A stretch of 64,000 nucleotides of DNA from DASSTY01 sp035760645 (GTDB taxonomy: Bacteria; Gemmatimonadota; Gemmatimonadetes; Gemmatimonadales; GWC2-71-9), in NCBI GenBank assembly GCA_035760645.1, contig DASTSO010000064.1:1-64000 (forward strand). Reading direction: 5' to 3'. This document shows, in pieces, positions 49,270-60,471 of the stretch. How positions within the stretch are numbered: position 1 is the first letter of the stretch; each line of letters starts with the position of its first letter. Below the pieces are notes generated by a model. The model worked only from the letters and a program-made list of their open reading frames with translations. It ran no database searches and was not told where the DNA came from. The position numbers and the translations under genes were made by a program.

Positions 49270-49779
49270 CAGTTCGTCTTCGATCGACGGAAACGCCGGC
49301 ACCCCCGTCAGCCAGAAGCCGGCGAGGAGGTTCGCGCCGTCGACCTCGATGAAGAGATGGTCGGCGACGCGGACGACCTCGACGGGGCGGCGGGCGCCGA
49401 TCTGGAGATGGAAGGTCGTCTCCGCGGGGTCGGCGCTGACGGCGAGCGTGGCGTCGACCTGGAGCGACTGCACGCTGGTGCGCGCCTCGCGCGTGGGGAC
49501 GACGACGCGGCCGTCGGTCAGCTTCTCGGGGACCTTGAGCCCGCTGCGGGTCTGCACCTCGGGCCAGACGACGATGTCGAGCCCGCAGATGACGCCGGCG
49601 GCGACGTCGAGCACGGCGATCGAGCCGAGCTCGTCGGAGAGCTCGACGGTGCCGGTGAGGCCGGCCCCCTTGCGGGCGCCCTTGAAGCTCCCGCTCAGGA
49701 TGTCGGTCTCGGGATCCCAGCGCCAGGTGAGCGCCGGCAGCGGGCCGGCGAGCGGCTCGACGTGCGCCGGGATGCTCAT
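49267..49779 (-). CDS. Hypothetical protein following aminotransferase
   Basis: 170 residues, no signal peptide or membrane helix. Mixed beta-strand character, with LTWRWDPETDILSGSF at the N-terminus and AGVICGLDIVVWPEVQTRSGLKVPEKL in the middle, suggests a beta-rich single domain. The former has the look of a DUF2283-like short repeat, but the match is loose. The ATG overlaps the aminotransferase stop (ATGA), so co-translation is likely. The C-terminus EDEL and stop TAG adjoin the repeat arm. Function unknown. Confidence 0.6.
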   Translation of the reverse strand: MSIPAHVEPLAGPLPALTWRWDPETDILSGSFKGARKGAGLTGTVELSDELGSIAVLDVAAGVICGLDIVVWPEVQTRSGLKVPEKLTDGRVVVPTREARTSVQSLQVDATLAVSADPAETTFHLQIGARRPVEVVRVADHLFIEVDGANLLAGFWLTGVPAFPSIEDEL

Positions 49780-51032
49780 CGGCCGGCGGTCCCGCTCGCG
49801 CTCGACCCGCCCGCCGACGCCTCCGACCCTTCCCCGCCCGCGAGCCGGTCGATGAAGCGCAGCAGCCGGTTGAGCGCGGCCTCGAGCTCGCGATCGGAGA
49901 CCGCGTAGCTCAGCCGCACCCACCGGTCGTCGCCGAAGGCGCCGCCGGGGACGAGCGCCACCTGCTCCTCCTCCATCAGGAGCTCGCAGAAGCGGGTCCC
50001 CGTGAGCGGCTCGCGCTCGCGGATCCCGTCCACCCGGAAGAAGAAGTAGAAGGCGCCGTGCGGCTCGATGAACTCGACGCCGGGCACCTCGCGCCGGAAG
50101 CGATCGACGATGTAGTCGCGCCGGCGGCGGAAGGCGGCGACCATGCGCTGCACCTCCTGCTCCACCCGCTCGTCGCCGAAGGCCGCCGCGGCGGCCCACT
50201 GCGCCGGGTGGTTGGCACCGGTCGTCGTGTGCGTCTGCAGCGCGGCCATCGCCTTCGCCACGTGCGAGGGGGCGTACGCGGCGCCGATGCGCCAGCCGGT
50301 CATCGCGTAGGCCTTGCTCGCGCCGGCGATGAGGACGACGCGCTCGAGATACTCGTCCGGCAGGTCGAGGAGCGAGGGCGCCGGGCCCTGGCCGTAGTAG
50401 ATCCGGCGGTAGATCTCGTCCGAGATGATCCAGACGTCGTGCGCCCGCGCCCAGTCGGCGATCGCCTTGAGCTCGGTGAGGGTGTAGACCGCTCCCGTCG
50501 GGTTGCACGGCGAGCAGAGAATGAGCCCCTTGGTGAGCTTCGAGTACGCGCGGTCGAGGTCGCGCACGCTCACCTTGAGCCCCCACTCGACGTCGCCCGG
50601 CACCAGGATCGGCTCGGCCCGCGCGAGGTGGACGATCTGCGGATACGACACCCACGCGGGCGAGGGGATGAGCACCTTGTCGTGCGGCCCGAAGAGCGCG
50701 AAGCAGGCGTTGAAGAGCGACTGCTTCGAGCCCGAGCTCACGACGATCCGGTCGGCGTCCACCGGCCGGCCGCCGGAGAGGCGCGAGAGGTTCTCGGCGA
50801 TCGCCGCGCGGAGCTCGACGATGCCCGTGTTGGGCGGATAGCGCGTCATCCCCTTCTGGATCGCCTGGATGCCGGCCTGCGCGACGGGCGCGGGGGTGTC
50901 GAAGTCGGGCTCGCCCACGCTGAGATCGAGGACGCTCTCGCCCAGCGCGCGGCGGCGCTTCGCTTCGGCGCTGATGGCGATCGTCTCGGAAGGCTTGAGA
51001 TGCTGCAGATTGAGCGACAGGGGATCGGGCAT
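49776..51032 (-). CDS. Class I PLP aminotransferase (aspartate aminotransferase-like)
   Basis: 418 residues. Segments typical of the AAT I-beta type: LSVGEPDFDTP, GSKQSLFNACFAL, CSPCNPTGAVY, the Tyr-bearing ISDEIYRRIYYG and the PLP lysine in LIAGASKAYAMTGWRIGAA. Transfers amino groups between aspartate (or a related amino acid) and 2-oxoglutarate. It lies in an operon with a short hypothetical gene. A C-terminal Ser/Gly tail is not conserved. Confidence 0.9.
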   Translation of the reverse strand: MPDPLSLNLQHLKPSETIAISAEAKRRRALGESVLDLSVGEPDFDTPAPVAQAGIQAIQKGMTRYPPNTGIVELRAAIAENLSRLSGGRPVDADRIVVSSGSKQSLFNACFALFGPHDKVLIPSPAWVSYPQIVHLARAEPILVPGDVEWGLKVSVRDLDRAYSKLTKGLILCSPCNPTGAVYTLTELKAIADWARAHDVWIISDEIYRRIYYGQGPAPSLLDLPDEYLERVVLIAGASKAYAMTGWRIGAAYAPSHVAKAMAALQTHTTTGANHPAQWAAAAAFGDERVEQEVQRMVAAFRRRRDYIVDRFRREVPGVEFIEPHGAFYFFFRVDGIREREPLTGTRFCELLMEEEQVALVPGGAFGDDRWVRLSYAVSDRELEAALNRLLRFIDRLAGGEGSEASAGGSSASGTAGR

Positions 51033-51256
51033 CGGTCGAAACGTGAGGGAAGGGGGAAGAGTCGCCCTGAAAGCTCCCCGGCCGCTCGGCGCGTGTCAAC
51101 CGTCGGTGGCCGACCGCGAGGCGTGCGCCGGTCGCCGGACCCGATTAAGCTTCGGCCTTCGCGCTCCCAGTGGCAGGCGGCCGGGCTGCGACAGGCCCGG
51201 CCGGCGTGGTCGCTATTTGAGAATCGATCGAGCAAACCGAGTCAACGAGGTAGTCC

Positions 51257-52849
51257 GTGCCGGGTTTCGAGGATCTGCATCTGACGGCCGCCGTCGCGAC
51301 GGCGCTGGAGAGTCTGGGCTGGTCGCCCGCGGACGCGGGGGCGCGCGAAGTCGTGCCGACCGCGGCGCGCGGCCACAACCTGGTGGCGGTGACGCCGCCC
51401 GTCCCCGCCTACGCCGCGCCCGCGCTCGCGGGCGTCGCGAGCCGCCTGGCGAGCGAGCCCGAGGCGGGCCGCGCGCTCCTGCTCTGCCCCACGGCGGAGC
51501 TCGACGAATGGGGTGCGCTGGCGCACGCGCTGACGCGCGGCACCGGGCTGCGCGTGCAGGTGGCCCACGGCACCGCGCGCGCGCTCCGGCGGCTGCGCAC
51601 CGAGGCGCTCGATCTCCTCATCGCCTCGCCCGAGACGGCGCTCGCCCTCCTCAAGCGCTCCGCGCTCAAGCTCGACGCGCTCCGCACGGTCGTCCTCGCC
51701 TGGCCCGAGGCGTGGGACGAGCCCGAGACGACGAGCGTGCTGATGGCCGAGGCGAAGGACGCGCAGCGCATCATCTACACGAGCGCGCCCGAGCGCGTCG
51801 CCGATCTCGTCGAGCGCTACGCCCGGAAGGCGCTCACCGTCGGCACGCCGCCGGCCGAGACCGAGCCGGTGCCGCCGGCGGGCCCGGTGCGCACGGTGAG
51901 CGTCGCGTGGCAGCGCCGCCCGGCGGCGCTCGCCGAGCTCGTCGAGCTGCTCGATCCCGCCTCGCTCACCGTCTGGGCCGCCGACCGGAGCCAGGAAGCC
52001 GTGATCCAGCGCGCCCTGCCGCTCAGCGATCCCGCGATCCGCTTCGTCACCGGCCCGGCCGAGATCCCCGCCGCCCAGTACGTCGTCGCCTACGACCTGC
52101 CGCCGCGCGAGCGCCTCGGCGCGCTCCTCGCCGCGGGCGAGGTGGTGCTGCTCGTGCCGCCCGGCACCGAGAGCTACGCCGCGCGCATCGCGAACCCGCG
52201 CCGGCCGCTCCGGCTCCCCGGGCTGGTGGACGCGATCACGAGCGTCGCCGGCGCGCGCCGCGCCGCGATCCAGCGCGCCATCGAGGCGACCAAGCCCGAG
52301 CACGCCCTCGCCACCCTCGCCCCGCTCTTCGAGCGCTACGACCCGGCCGCGGTCGCCGCCGCGCTCTACGAGCTCTGGACGCAGCAGAGCGCCGCGGCGG
52401 CGGCCGGCGGCGCCGGCGCCGGCACCGCCGCGCCCGGCGCGCTCCCCGACATCCCCGCCACCGCGAAGGTCTTCGTCGGCGTCGGCAAGAAGGACGGCAC
52501 CACCGCGAACGACATCGTCGCCGTGCTGACGAAGGAGCTCCGGGTGGACCGCAGCCAGATCGGCCGCATCGAGCTCAAGGACGCCTTCTCGCTCGTCGAG
52601 CTCCCGGCCCAGGACGCCGAGCGGATCGCCCAGGCGATGAACGGCACGACGATCCGGCGCAAGCGCGTCACCGCCCGCGTCGACCGCGGCCCCCGCGGCG
52701 GCGACCGGCCCGAGCGCGGCGAGCGCGGCGAGCGCGGCGAGCGCCCCGAGCGCGGCGAGCGCGGCGAGCGCGGCGAGCGCGGCGAGCGCGGCGAGCGCGG
52801 CGAGCGCGGCGAGCGGCCGCGGTTCGAGCGGCGGCCCGGGGGCCGGTAA
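51257..52849 (+). CDS. Degenerate DEAD-box helicase with DbpA RNA-binding domain
   Basis: 530 residues from GTG. The first 360 residues follow the outline of a DEAD-box helicase but the Walker A is replaced (ARGHNLVAVTPP), and the DEAD motif position reads WPEAWDEPE; the Ser-Ala-Thr motif appears as YTSAPE and the HRxGR arginines are missing. The DbpA RNA-binding domain (about 400-475) is well preserved: KVFVGVGKKDGTTANDIVAVL, then ELKDAFSLVELP and IRRKRVTARV. The C-terminal RGERGE tail is a low-complexity basic RNA-binding tract. ATPase activity is improbable; it probably binds ribosomal RNA. Confidence 0.7.
   Translation: MPGFEDLHLTAAVATALESLGWSPADAGAREVVPTAARGHNLVAVTPPVPAYAAPALAGVASRLASEPEAGRALLLCPTAELDEWGALAHALTRGTGLRVQVAHGTARALRRLRTEALDLLIASPETALALLKRSALKLDALRTVVLAWPEAWDEPETTSVLMAEAKDAQRIIYTSAPERVADLVERYARKALTVGTPPAETEPVPPAGPVRTVSVAWQRRPAALAELVELLDPASLTVWAADRSQEAVIQRALPLSDPAIRFVTGPAEIPAAQYVVAYDLPPRERLGALLAAGEVVLLVPPGTESYAARIANPRRPLRLPGLVDAITSVAGARRAAIQRAIEATKPEHALATLAPLFERYDPAAVAAALYELWTQQSAAAAAGGAGAGTAAPGALPDIPATAKVFVGVGKKDGTTANDIVAVLTKELRVDRSQIGRIELKDAFSLVELPAQDAERIAQAMNGTTIRRKRVTARVDRGPRGGDRPERGERGERGERPERGERGERGERGERGERGERGERPRFERRPGGR
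52710..52815 (+). repeat. 9-bp tandem repeat encoding RGE units
   Basis: GAGCGCGGC is repeated about ten times, giving the (GER)n tail of the pseudo-helicase. Two CCC-bearing interruptions give PER units. Confidence 0.75.
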
Positions 52850-52925
52850 GGCGGTCCGCCGGTCAGGCGGTCGGGGGGAGCGATGTCGGTGCAGTTCCGG
52901 ACCGCCTGACCGCCCTCGACCGCCT
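52849..52925. repeat. Nested inverted repeat after the pseudo-helicase
   Basis: GGTCAGGCGGTC (52861-52872) pairs with GACCGCCTGACC (52900-52911), and outer AGGCGGTC (52849-52856) pairs with GACCGCCT (52918-52925). The outer left arm starts at the last base of the stop codon. A GGCGGTC-based arm style similar to the palindromic elements. Confidence 0.7.
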
Positions 52926-53000
52926 GCCCGCCTGCTTGACCCGTCCCGTCCCGCCCCTTACACTCTCCCGCCCTCCCCATTCACTCACGAGACGCATCCG

Positions 53001-53606
53001 ATGTACTACGGCACCCGGCCCGGCTGGATCGAGGTGATCAGCGGCGTGATGTTCAGCGGCAAGAGCGAGGAGCTCATCCGCCGCGTGCGGCGCGCGATGA
53101 TCGCCCGGCGGACGGTGCAGGTCTTCAAGTCGCACCTCGACAGCCGCTACGCCGGGCTCTACAGCGTCTCGAGCCACGACGGCGGCGAGCTGGACGCCAC
53201 CCCCGTGGACTCCTCGGCCGAGATCTTCCGGCTCGTCAAGCCCGACACCGAGCTCGTCGCGATCGACGAGGCGCAGTTCCTCGACCGCGGCATCGTCGAG
53301 GTCGTCACGGCGCTCGCCAACAACGGCGTGCGCGTGGTGCTGGCCGGCACCGACAGCGACTTCCGCGGCGAGCCCTTCGGCCCGATGGGCGAGCTGATGT
53401 GCGTGGCCGAATCCATCACCAAGCTGCAGGCGATCTGCGTCGTCTGCGGCGACCTCGCCTGCCGCAACCAGCGGCTCATCGACGGCAAGCCCGCGCGCTA
53501 CGACTCGCCCACGATCATGGTGGGCGGGCGCGAGAGCTACGAGGCGCGCTGCCGCCACTGCCACCAGGTGCCGCGGCGCGACGAGGACCAGGCCCGGCTC
53601 CTGTGA
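53001..53606 (+). CDS. tdk: Thymidine kinase (type II)
   Basis: 201 residues. The P-loop GVMFSGKSEELIRR (about 15-28), Walker B IDEAQF and lasso-type AGTDSDFRGEPFG match bacterial thymidine kinase. The C-terminal zinc cysteines CVVCGDLAC and CRHCHQ are present. It phosphorylates deoxythymidine in the salvage pathway. It is 21 bp before the coaE start, probably co-transcribed. Confidence 0.95.
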   Translation: MYYGTRPGWIEVISGVMFSGKSEELIRRVRRAMIARRTVQVFKSHLDSRYAGLYSVSSHDGGELDATPVDSSAEIFRLVKPDTELVAIDEAQFLDRGIVEVVTALANNGVRVVLAGTDSDFRGEPFGPMGELMCVAESITKLQAICVVCGDLACRNQRLIDGKPARYDSPTIMVGGRESYEARCRHCHQVPRRDEDQARLL

Positions 53607-53627
53607 GATGCCTGTGAGGCTCCGCTG

Positions 53628-54236
53628 GTGCTGAGCGTCGCGCTCACCGGCAACGTCGCCGCGGGCAAGTCGACCGTGGCCGCGCTCTTCCGCGAGTGGG
53701 GCGCGACGATCCTCGACGCCGACCAGATGGTGCGCGAGCTGCAGGCGCCGGGCTCGCCGGTGCTCGCCGCGATCGCCGAGCGCTTCGGCGCGCACCTCCT
53801 CCTCCCCGACGGCTCGCTCGATCGCCCGGCGCTCCGCGCGCTCGTGCTCCGCGACGAGGCCGCGCTCCAGGCGCTCAACGGGATCGTCCACCCCGCCGTG
53901 CACGCGCGCCGCGACGCGCTCCTCGCCGGGGCCCAGGCCCGCGGCGACCGCATCGTCGTCAGCGACATCCCGCTCCTCTTCGAGGCCTCGGATCCCGACG
54001 CCTTCGACGCGGTGGTGCTGGTGGACGCCCCCGTCGCCGTGCGGCGCCGCCGCCTGATCGAGACGCGCGGAATGGACCCCGCCGAGGCGGACCGCCTCAT
54101 CGCCGCCCAGTGGCCGAGCGAGGAGAAGCGCGAGCGCAGCGACTTCATCATCGACAACGCCGGCGACCGCAGCGCCCTCGAGCGCCAGGCGCGGGCGGTG
54201 TGGCGGGGGCTGGAGCGGCTGGCCGCGCGTCCTTGA
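53628..54236 (+). CDS. coaE: Dephospho-CoA kinase
   Basis: 202 residues, GTG start. The P-loop ALTGNVAAGKSTVAALF has a short VAA in place of the usual IGSG. DADQMVRELQAPG and DIPLLFE are the CoaE motifs, followed by RRRRLIETRGMDPAEADRLIAAQ. It performs the last step of coenzyme A synthesis. It lies between tdk and gcvH, with a 68-bp gap to the latter. Confidence 0.93.
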   Translation: MLSVALTGNVAAGKSTVAALFREWGATILDADQMVRELQAPGSPVLAAIAERFGAHLLLPDGSLDRPALRALVLRDEAALQALNGIVHPAVHARRDALLAGAQARGDRIVVSDIPLLFEASDPDAFDAVVLVDAPVAVRRRRLIETRGMDPAEADRLIAAQWPSEEKRERSDFIIDNAGDRSALERQARAVWRGLERLAARP

Positions 54237-54304
54237 CCCCCGCCCCCGATCCACCCAATTTCGACACCGAATCGCCGGCCCACCCTCAGCCACGGAGCGC
54301 GCGC

Positions 54305-54694
54305 GTGTCGAACGTCCCGGATGATCTCCATTACACCGCCGAGCACGAGTACGTGCGCCAGACGGACGAGCAGGGCGTCGTCACCGTCGGGATCACCGAC
54401 TACGCCCAGGGCGAGCTCGGCGACATCGTCTTCGTGAACCTGCCGAAGGTGGGCGAGAAGTTCGACGCGCACCAGTCGTTCGGCACGATCGAGGCCGTGA
54501 AGGCCGTGAGCGAGCTCTACAGCCCGCTGGCCGGCGAGGTCGTCGCCGTCAACGACGCCCTCGACGCCGACCCCGCCGTGATCAACCGCGACCCCTTCGG
54601 CGACGGCTGGATGATCAAGCTGCGCCTCGCCGACCCCTCGGCCGTGAGCGGCCTGATGGATGCGGCGGCGTACCGGGGGCACACCGGGGGCTGA
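54305..54694 (+). CDS. gcvH: Glycine cleavage system H protein
   Basis: 129 residues, GTG start with GGAG six bases before. The lipoyl-domain motif GTIEAVKAVSELYSPLAGEVV contains the lipoate-bearing lysine. It carries the aminomethyl group between P and T proteins. gcvP is 286 bp downstream beyond a repeat-rich gap; gcvT is not in the window. Confidence 0.95.
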   Translation: MSNVPDDLHYTAEHEYVRQTDEQGVVTVGITDYAQGELGDIVFVNLPKVGEKFDAHQSFGTIEAVKAVSELYSPLAGEVVAVNDALDADPAVINRDPFGDGWMIKLRLADPSAVSGLMDAAAYRGHTGG

Positions 54695-54980
54695 CGCCCG
54701 GCGGGACGGCGGGAACCTCCGTCCGCCGGGGAGTCCCGATCGCCCACGGGCGGGACGGCGGGACACTCATCTTATGCGCGAGCCTCCGGTGACCACACCG
54801 GGGGCTCGTTTCACATCGGGCCCTCCCGCCGTCCCGCCCGCTCCCGCCCGCTCCCGCCCGGAACCTCCCGCCCCGCCCCGCTGTTTCCCCGCCGTCCGGG
54901 GCCGTCTTCGGCGCCCGCCGGGGCCCGATTAGATTTGGGGGTTCCCCGCACCTCACACCCCGCAGGAGCCTGACCGAGCG
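54695..54980. other. 286-bp gap between gcvH and gcvP with repeat element
   Basis: Contains GGCGGGACGGCGGGA-type repeats on the left, a 12-bp stem with one G-U pair (54779-54790 and 54797-54808, loop GACCAC), then TTTCACATCGGG followed by CCCGCC tandem repeats. The flank TTT(C)ACATCGGG and the CCTCCGGT stem match element copy 1, so it is a third, diverged family member. No gene is seen here. Confidence 0.65.
54779..54808. terminator. Hairpin between gcvH and gcvP
   Basis: CGAGCCTCCGGT pairs with ACCGGGGGCTCG (one G-U). It is followed by TTT. Either a terminator for gcvH or an attenuator before gcvP. Confidence 0.55.
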
Positions 54981-57905
<2,925 letters not shown>

Positions 57906-57955
57906 CCGCCTTCCATCTCTGGCTGGACCCGCTCCCCCGCCCCGGCTTCCGGAAC

Positions 57956-58672
57956 ATGGCCGCGGACCACGCGCTCCTCGAGCGCGCGGCGCGGCGGGGG
58001 GAGCGGTGGCTGCGGCTCTACCGGTGGGAGCCGCCCTGCCTGAGCTTCGGCCGGCACGAGCCGGCGGCGCGCCGCTACGACCGCGCGCGCATCGCCGCGC
58101 TCGGGCTGGACACGGTGCGCCGGCCGACGGGCGGGCGCGCGGTGTGGCACGCGCGGGAGCTCACCTACGCGGTCGCGGCGCCCGCCGAGACCTTCGGCAC
58201 CCTCGCCGAGACCTATCACGTGATCCACGCGACCCTCGCACGGGCGCTCCGCACGCTGGGGGCGCCCGCGACGCTCGCGCCTCCGCCGGCCCGCGCCGCC
58301 GGCGTGGATGCCGGGGCCTGCTTCGCGCAGTCCGCGGGCGGCGAGGTCGTGGTCGAGGGCCGGAAAGTGATCGGCAGCGCGCAGTACCGGCAGGACGGCG
58401 CCTTCCTGCAGCACGGCTCGCTCCTGCTCGAGGACGACCAGGCGCTGGTGCGCGCGGTCTCCCTCGGCGCGGCGCCCGAGGGCCAGGAGGCGCCGCTCGC
58501 GCGGGTACTCGGCCGCGCGGTGCCGTTCGACGAGGCGGCCGCGGCCGTCGTGGAGGCCGCGCGCGACTGGGGGTCGGCATGGCGCGCCGACGTGGCGCCG
58601 GCCGAGCTCCTGGCGGAGGCCGCGGTCCACGAGCCTCTCTACCGCGACGCGGCCTGGACCTGGCGCCGGTAG
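57956..58672 (+). CDS. Lipoate-protein ligase A-like (BPL/LplA fold)
   Basis: 238 residues from the ATG at 57956. The LplA motifs are RRPTGGRAVWHARELTYAVAAP and the catalytic lysine in VEGRKVIGSAQYRQDGAFLQHGSLLL. It attaches lipoate or octanoate to lipoyl domains; the neighbour is GcvH/GcvP. The usual N-terminal strand (AFHLWLDPLPRPGFRNMA) is encoded upstream of the ATG in frame with no ATG, GTG or TTG; the only candidate is CTG at 57902, overlapping the gcvP stop (CTGA). The true start may therefore be CTG. Confidence 0.8.
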   Translation: MAADHALLERAARRGERWLRLYRWEPPCLSFGRHEPAARRYDRARIAALGLDTVRRPTGGRAVWHARELTYAVAAPAETFGTLAETYHVIHATLARALRTLGAPATLAPPPARAAGVDAGACFAQSAGGEVVVEGRKVIGSAQYRQDGAFLQHGSLLLEDDQALVRAVSLGAAPEGQEAPLARVLGRAVPFDEAAAAVVEAARDWGSAWRADVAPAELLAEAAVHEPLYRDAAWTWRR

Positions 58673-58728
58673 CCCGGCGCCCGTAGCCCGCCCCCGCGGC
58701 CGCGTGGTACATTAGACCGACCCCCGTC

Positions 58729-60471
58729 ATGCCCGTTCGTCCCCTCCCCGGAGCCGCCGTGTCGCGCTGGACGCCCCGTCTCGCCCTCGTCTGTTCGCTC
58801 GCGGTCGCTGCGCCGCTGGCGCGTCCGGCCGTCGCACCGCTCGCGGCGCAGCGGCCCGCGGGCACCGTCGTGCTCGTCCTGCCGCAGACGCCGGCGCTGC
58901 CGATCCCGACGCTGATGGAGGGGCCCGCGGCCCACACCGCGAACTTCGACGTCGCCGACCAGCTGTTCCTGCGGCTCGCCGTCCCCCTGCCGGGGCGCTC
59001 GACCGCCGACGAGCGCGCCTTCGAGCCGCAGCTCGCGCGGAGCTGGTCGCGGCGCGACTCGCTCACGCTCGTCTTCGACCTCGACCCCAGGGCGCGCTGG
59101 CACGACGGCGTCCCCGTGACCGCGCGCGACGTCGTCTTCACCTTCGACCGCGCGCGCGACCCCAGGGTCGCGCCGCGGCTCGCGCGCCCGCTGCACTGGC
59201 TCGAGGGCGTCACCGCCGAGGGCGAGCGGCGCGTCGTCTTCCGCTTCAGCCGCGCCTACGCCGAGCAGCTCTACGACGCGACCTTCCACGTGCAGCCGCT
59301 CCCGGCGCATCTCGTCGCCCGCCTGAGCCCGGAGGAGCTGCAGCGCTCGGCGTTCGCGCAGGCGCCGGTGGGCAACGGGCCCTACCGCTGGGTGCGCGCG
59401 GTGGCGGGCCAGACGGTCGAGCTCGCGGCGAACCCCGACTTCTTCCTGGGCCGCCCGGGGATCCAGCGGCTCCTCTTCCGCATCGCGACCAGCCCGGATG
59501 CGCGGCTCAACCTGCTGCTGAGCGGCGAGGCCGACGCGGTGGCGGAGAACCTCATTCCGCCGCTCGCGAACCTCGAGCGCCTCGCCCCGCGGCGCGACCT
59601 CCGGCTCGTGCCGGTGCCGTCGAACTCCCTGGGCTATCTCCTCTTCAACCAGCGCGACCGCGCCGACCACGCGCGACCGCATCCGATCCTCGCCGACGTC
59701 GCCGTGCGGCGCGCGCTCGTGCTCGCGCTCGACCGCCAGGCGATGGCGCGCGCCGCCTTCGGCTCCTACGCCGAGGTGCCGGTGGGGCCGTCGAGCCAGG
59801 TGCTCTGGACGCGCCACCTCGCCGGCCGCGCGAAGGGCCCGGACCCCGCGCTGGCGCGGCGGCTCCTGGCCGAGCGCGGCTGGCGGGACGGCGACGGCGA
59901 CGGCATCCTCGACCGGGGCGGCCAGCCGCTCGCGCTCACGCTGCAATTCCCGGCGCAGAGCGGGCTGCGGCGGCAGATGGCGCTCCAGGTCCAGGCGCAG
60001 CTCCGGGCCGTCGGCGTGCGGCTCGACCTCGTCCCGCTCGACGGCCCGGTGTGGATCGAGCGCCGCTCCGCCGGCGACTTCGACATCGACTTCAGCTCGG
60101 CGAGCCAGGACCCGAGCCCCGCGGGACTGCTGCAGAGCTGGAGCTGCGGCGGGATCGGCGGCACCAACGTCGCGGCCTACTGCGATCCGCGGGTGGACTC
60201 GCTCATGACGCGGGCCATCGTCACGCGCGGCGATCCCGCGCCGCTGTGGCGCGAGGCGCTCCGGCAGATCGAGGCGGACGCGCCGGCCGCGTTCCTCTAC
60301 GCGCCGACCTTCGTCTACGCCGTGCACGCGCGCTACGAGCACGCCACGCTGCGCCCCGACTCGCCCTGGGCGAACGTCTGGCGCTGGTCGGTGCGCCCCG
60401 GCGCCGCGCTCCCGCGCGACCGGGTGAGCGCGGGCGCGGCCGCGAGCTCCGCCGCGGAGGCCGGCCGGTAA
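58729..60471 (+). CDS. ABC transporter solute-binding protein, peptide/oligosaccharide (family 5)
   Basis: 580 residues; signal peptide (about 1-41, LVCSLAVAAPLA). The family 5 pattern ARWHDGVPVTARDVVFTFDRARDP, then APVGNGPYRWVR, VRRALVLALDRQAMAR and a late LLQSWSCGG. It binds peptides or related compounds in the periplasm. It is the first gene of a dipeptide-type ABC operon with permeases and ATPases following. A possible -10 TACATT lies about 17 bp before ATG. Confidence 0.92.
   Translation: MPVRPLPGAAVSRWTPRLALVCSLAVAAPLARPAVAPLAAQRPAGTVVLVLPQTPALPIPTLMEGPAAHTANFDVADQLFLRLAVPLPGRSTADERAFEPQLARSWSRRDSLTLVFDLDPRARWHDGVPVTARDVVFTFDRARDPRVAPRLARPLHWLEGVTAEGERRVVFRFSRAYAEQLYDATFHVQPLPAHLVARLSPEELQRSAFAQAPVGNGPYRWVRAVAGQTVELAANPDFFLGRPGIQRLLFRIATSPDARLNLLLSGEADAVAENLIPPLANLERLAPRRDLRLVPVPSNSLGYLLFNQRDRADHARPHPILADVAVRRALVLALDRQAMARAAFGSYAEVPVGPSSQVLWTRHLAGRAKGPDPALARRLLAERGWRDGDGDGILDRGGQPLALTLQFPAQSGLRRQMALQVQAQLRAVGVRLDLVPLDGPVWIERRSAGDFDIDFSSASQDPSPAGLLQSWSCGGIGGTNVAAYCDPRVDSLMTRAIVTRGDPAPLWREALRQIEADAPAAFLYAPTFVYAVHARYEHATLRPDSPWANVWRWSVRPGAALPRDRVSAGAAASSAAEAGR

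Noticed and set aside
52710..52815. 9-bp tandem repeat as CRISPR or origin iterons
   Set aside because: It is a coding microsatellite inside the pseudo-helicase tail with no AT-rich region or replication gene nearby.
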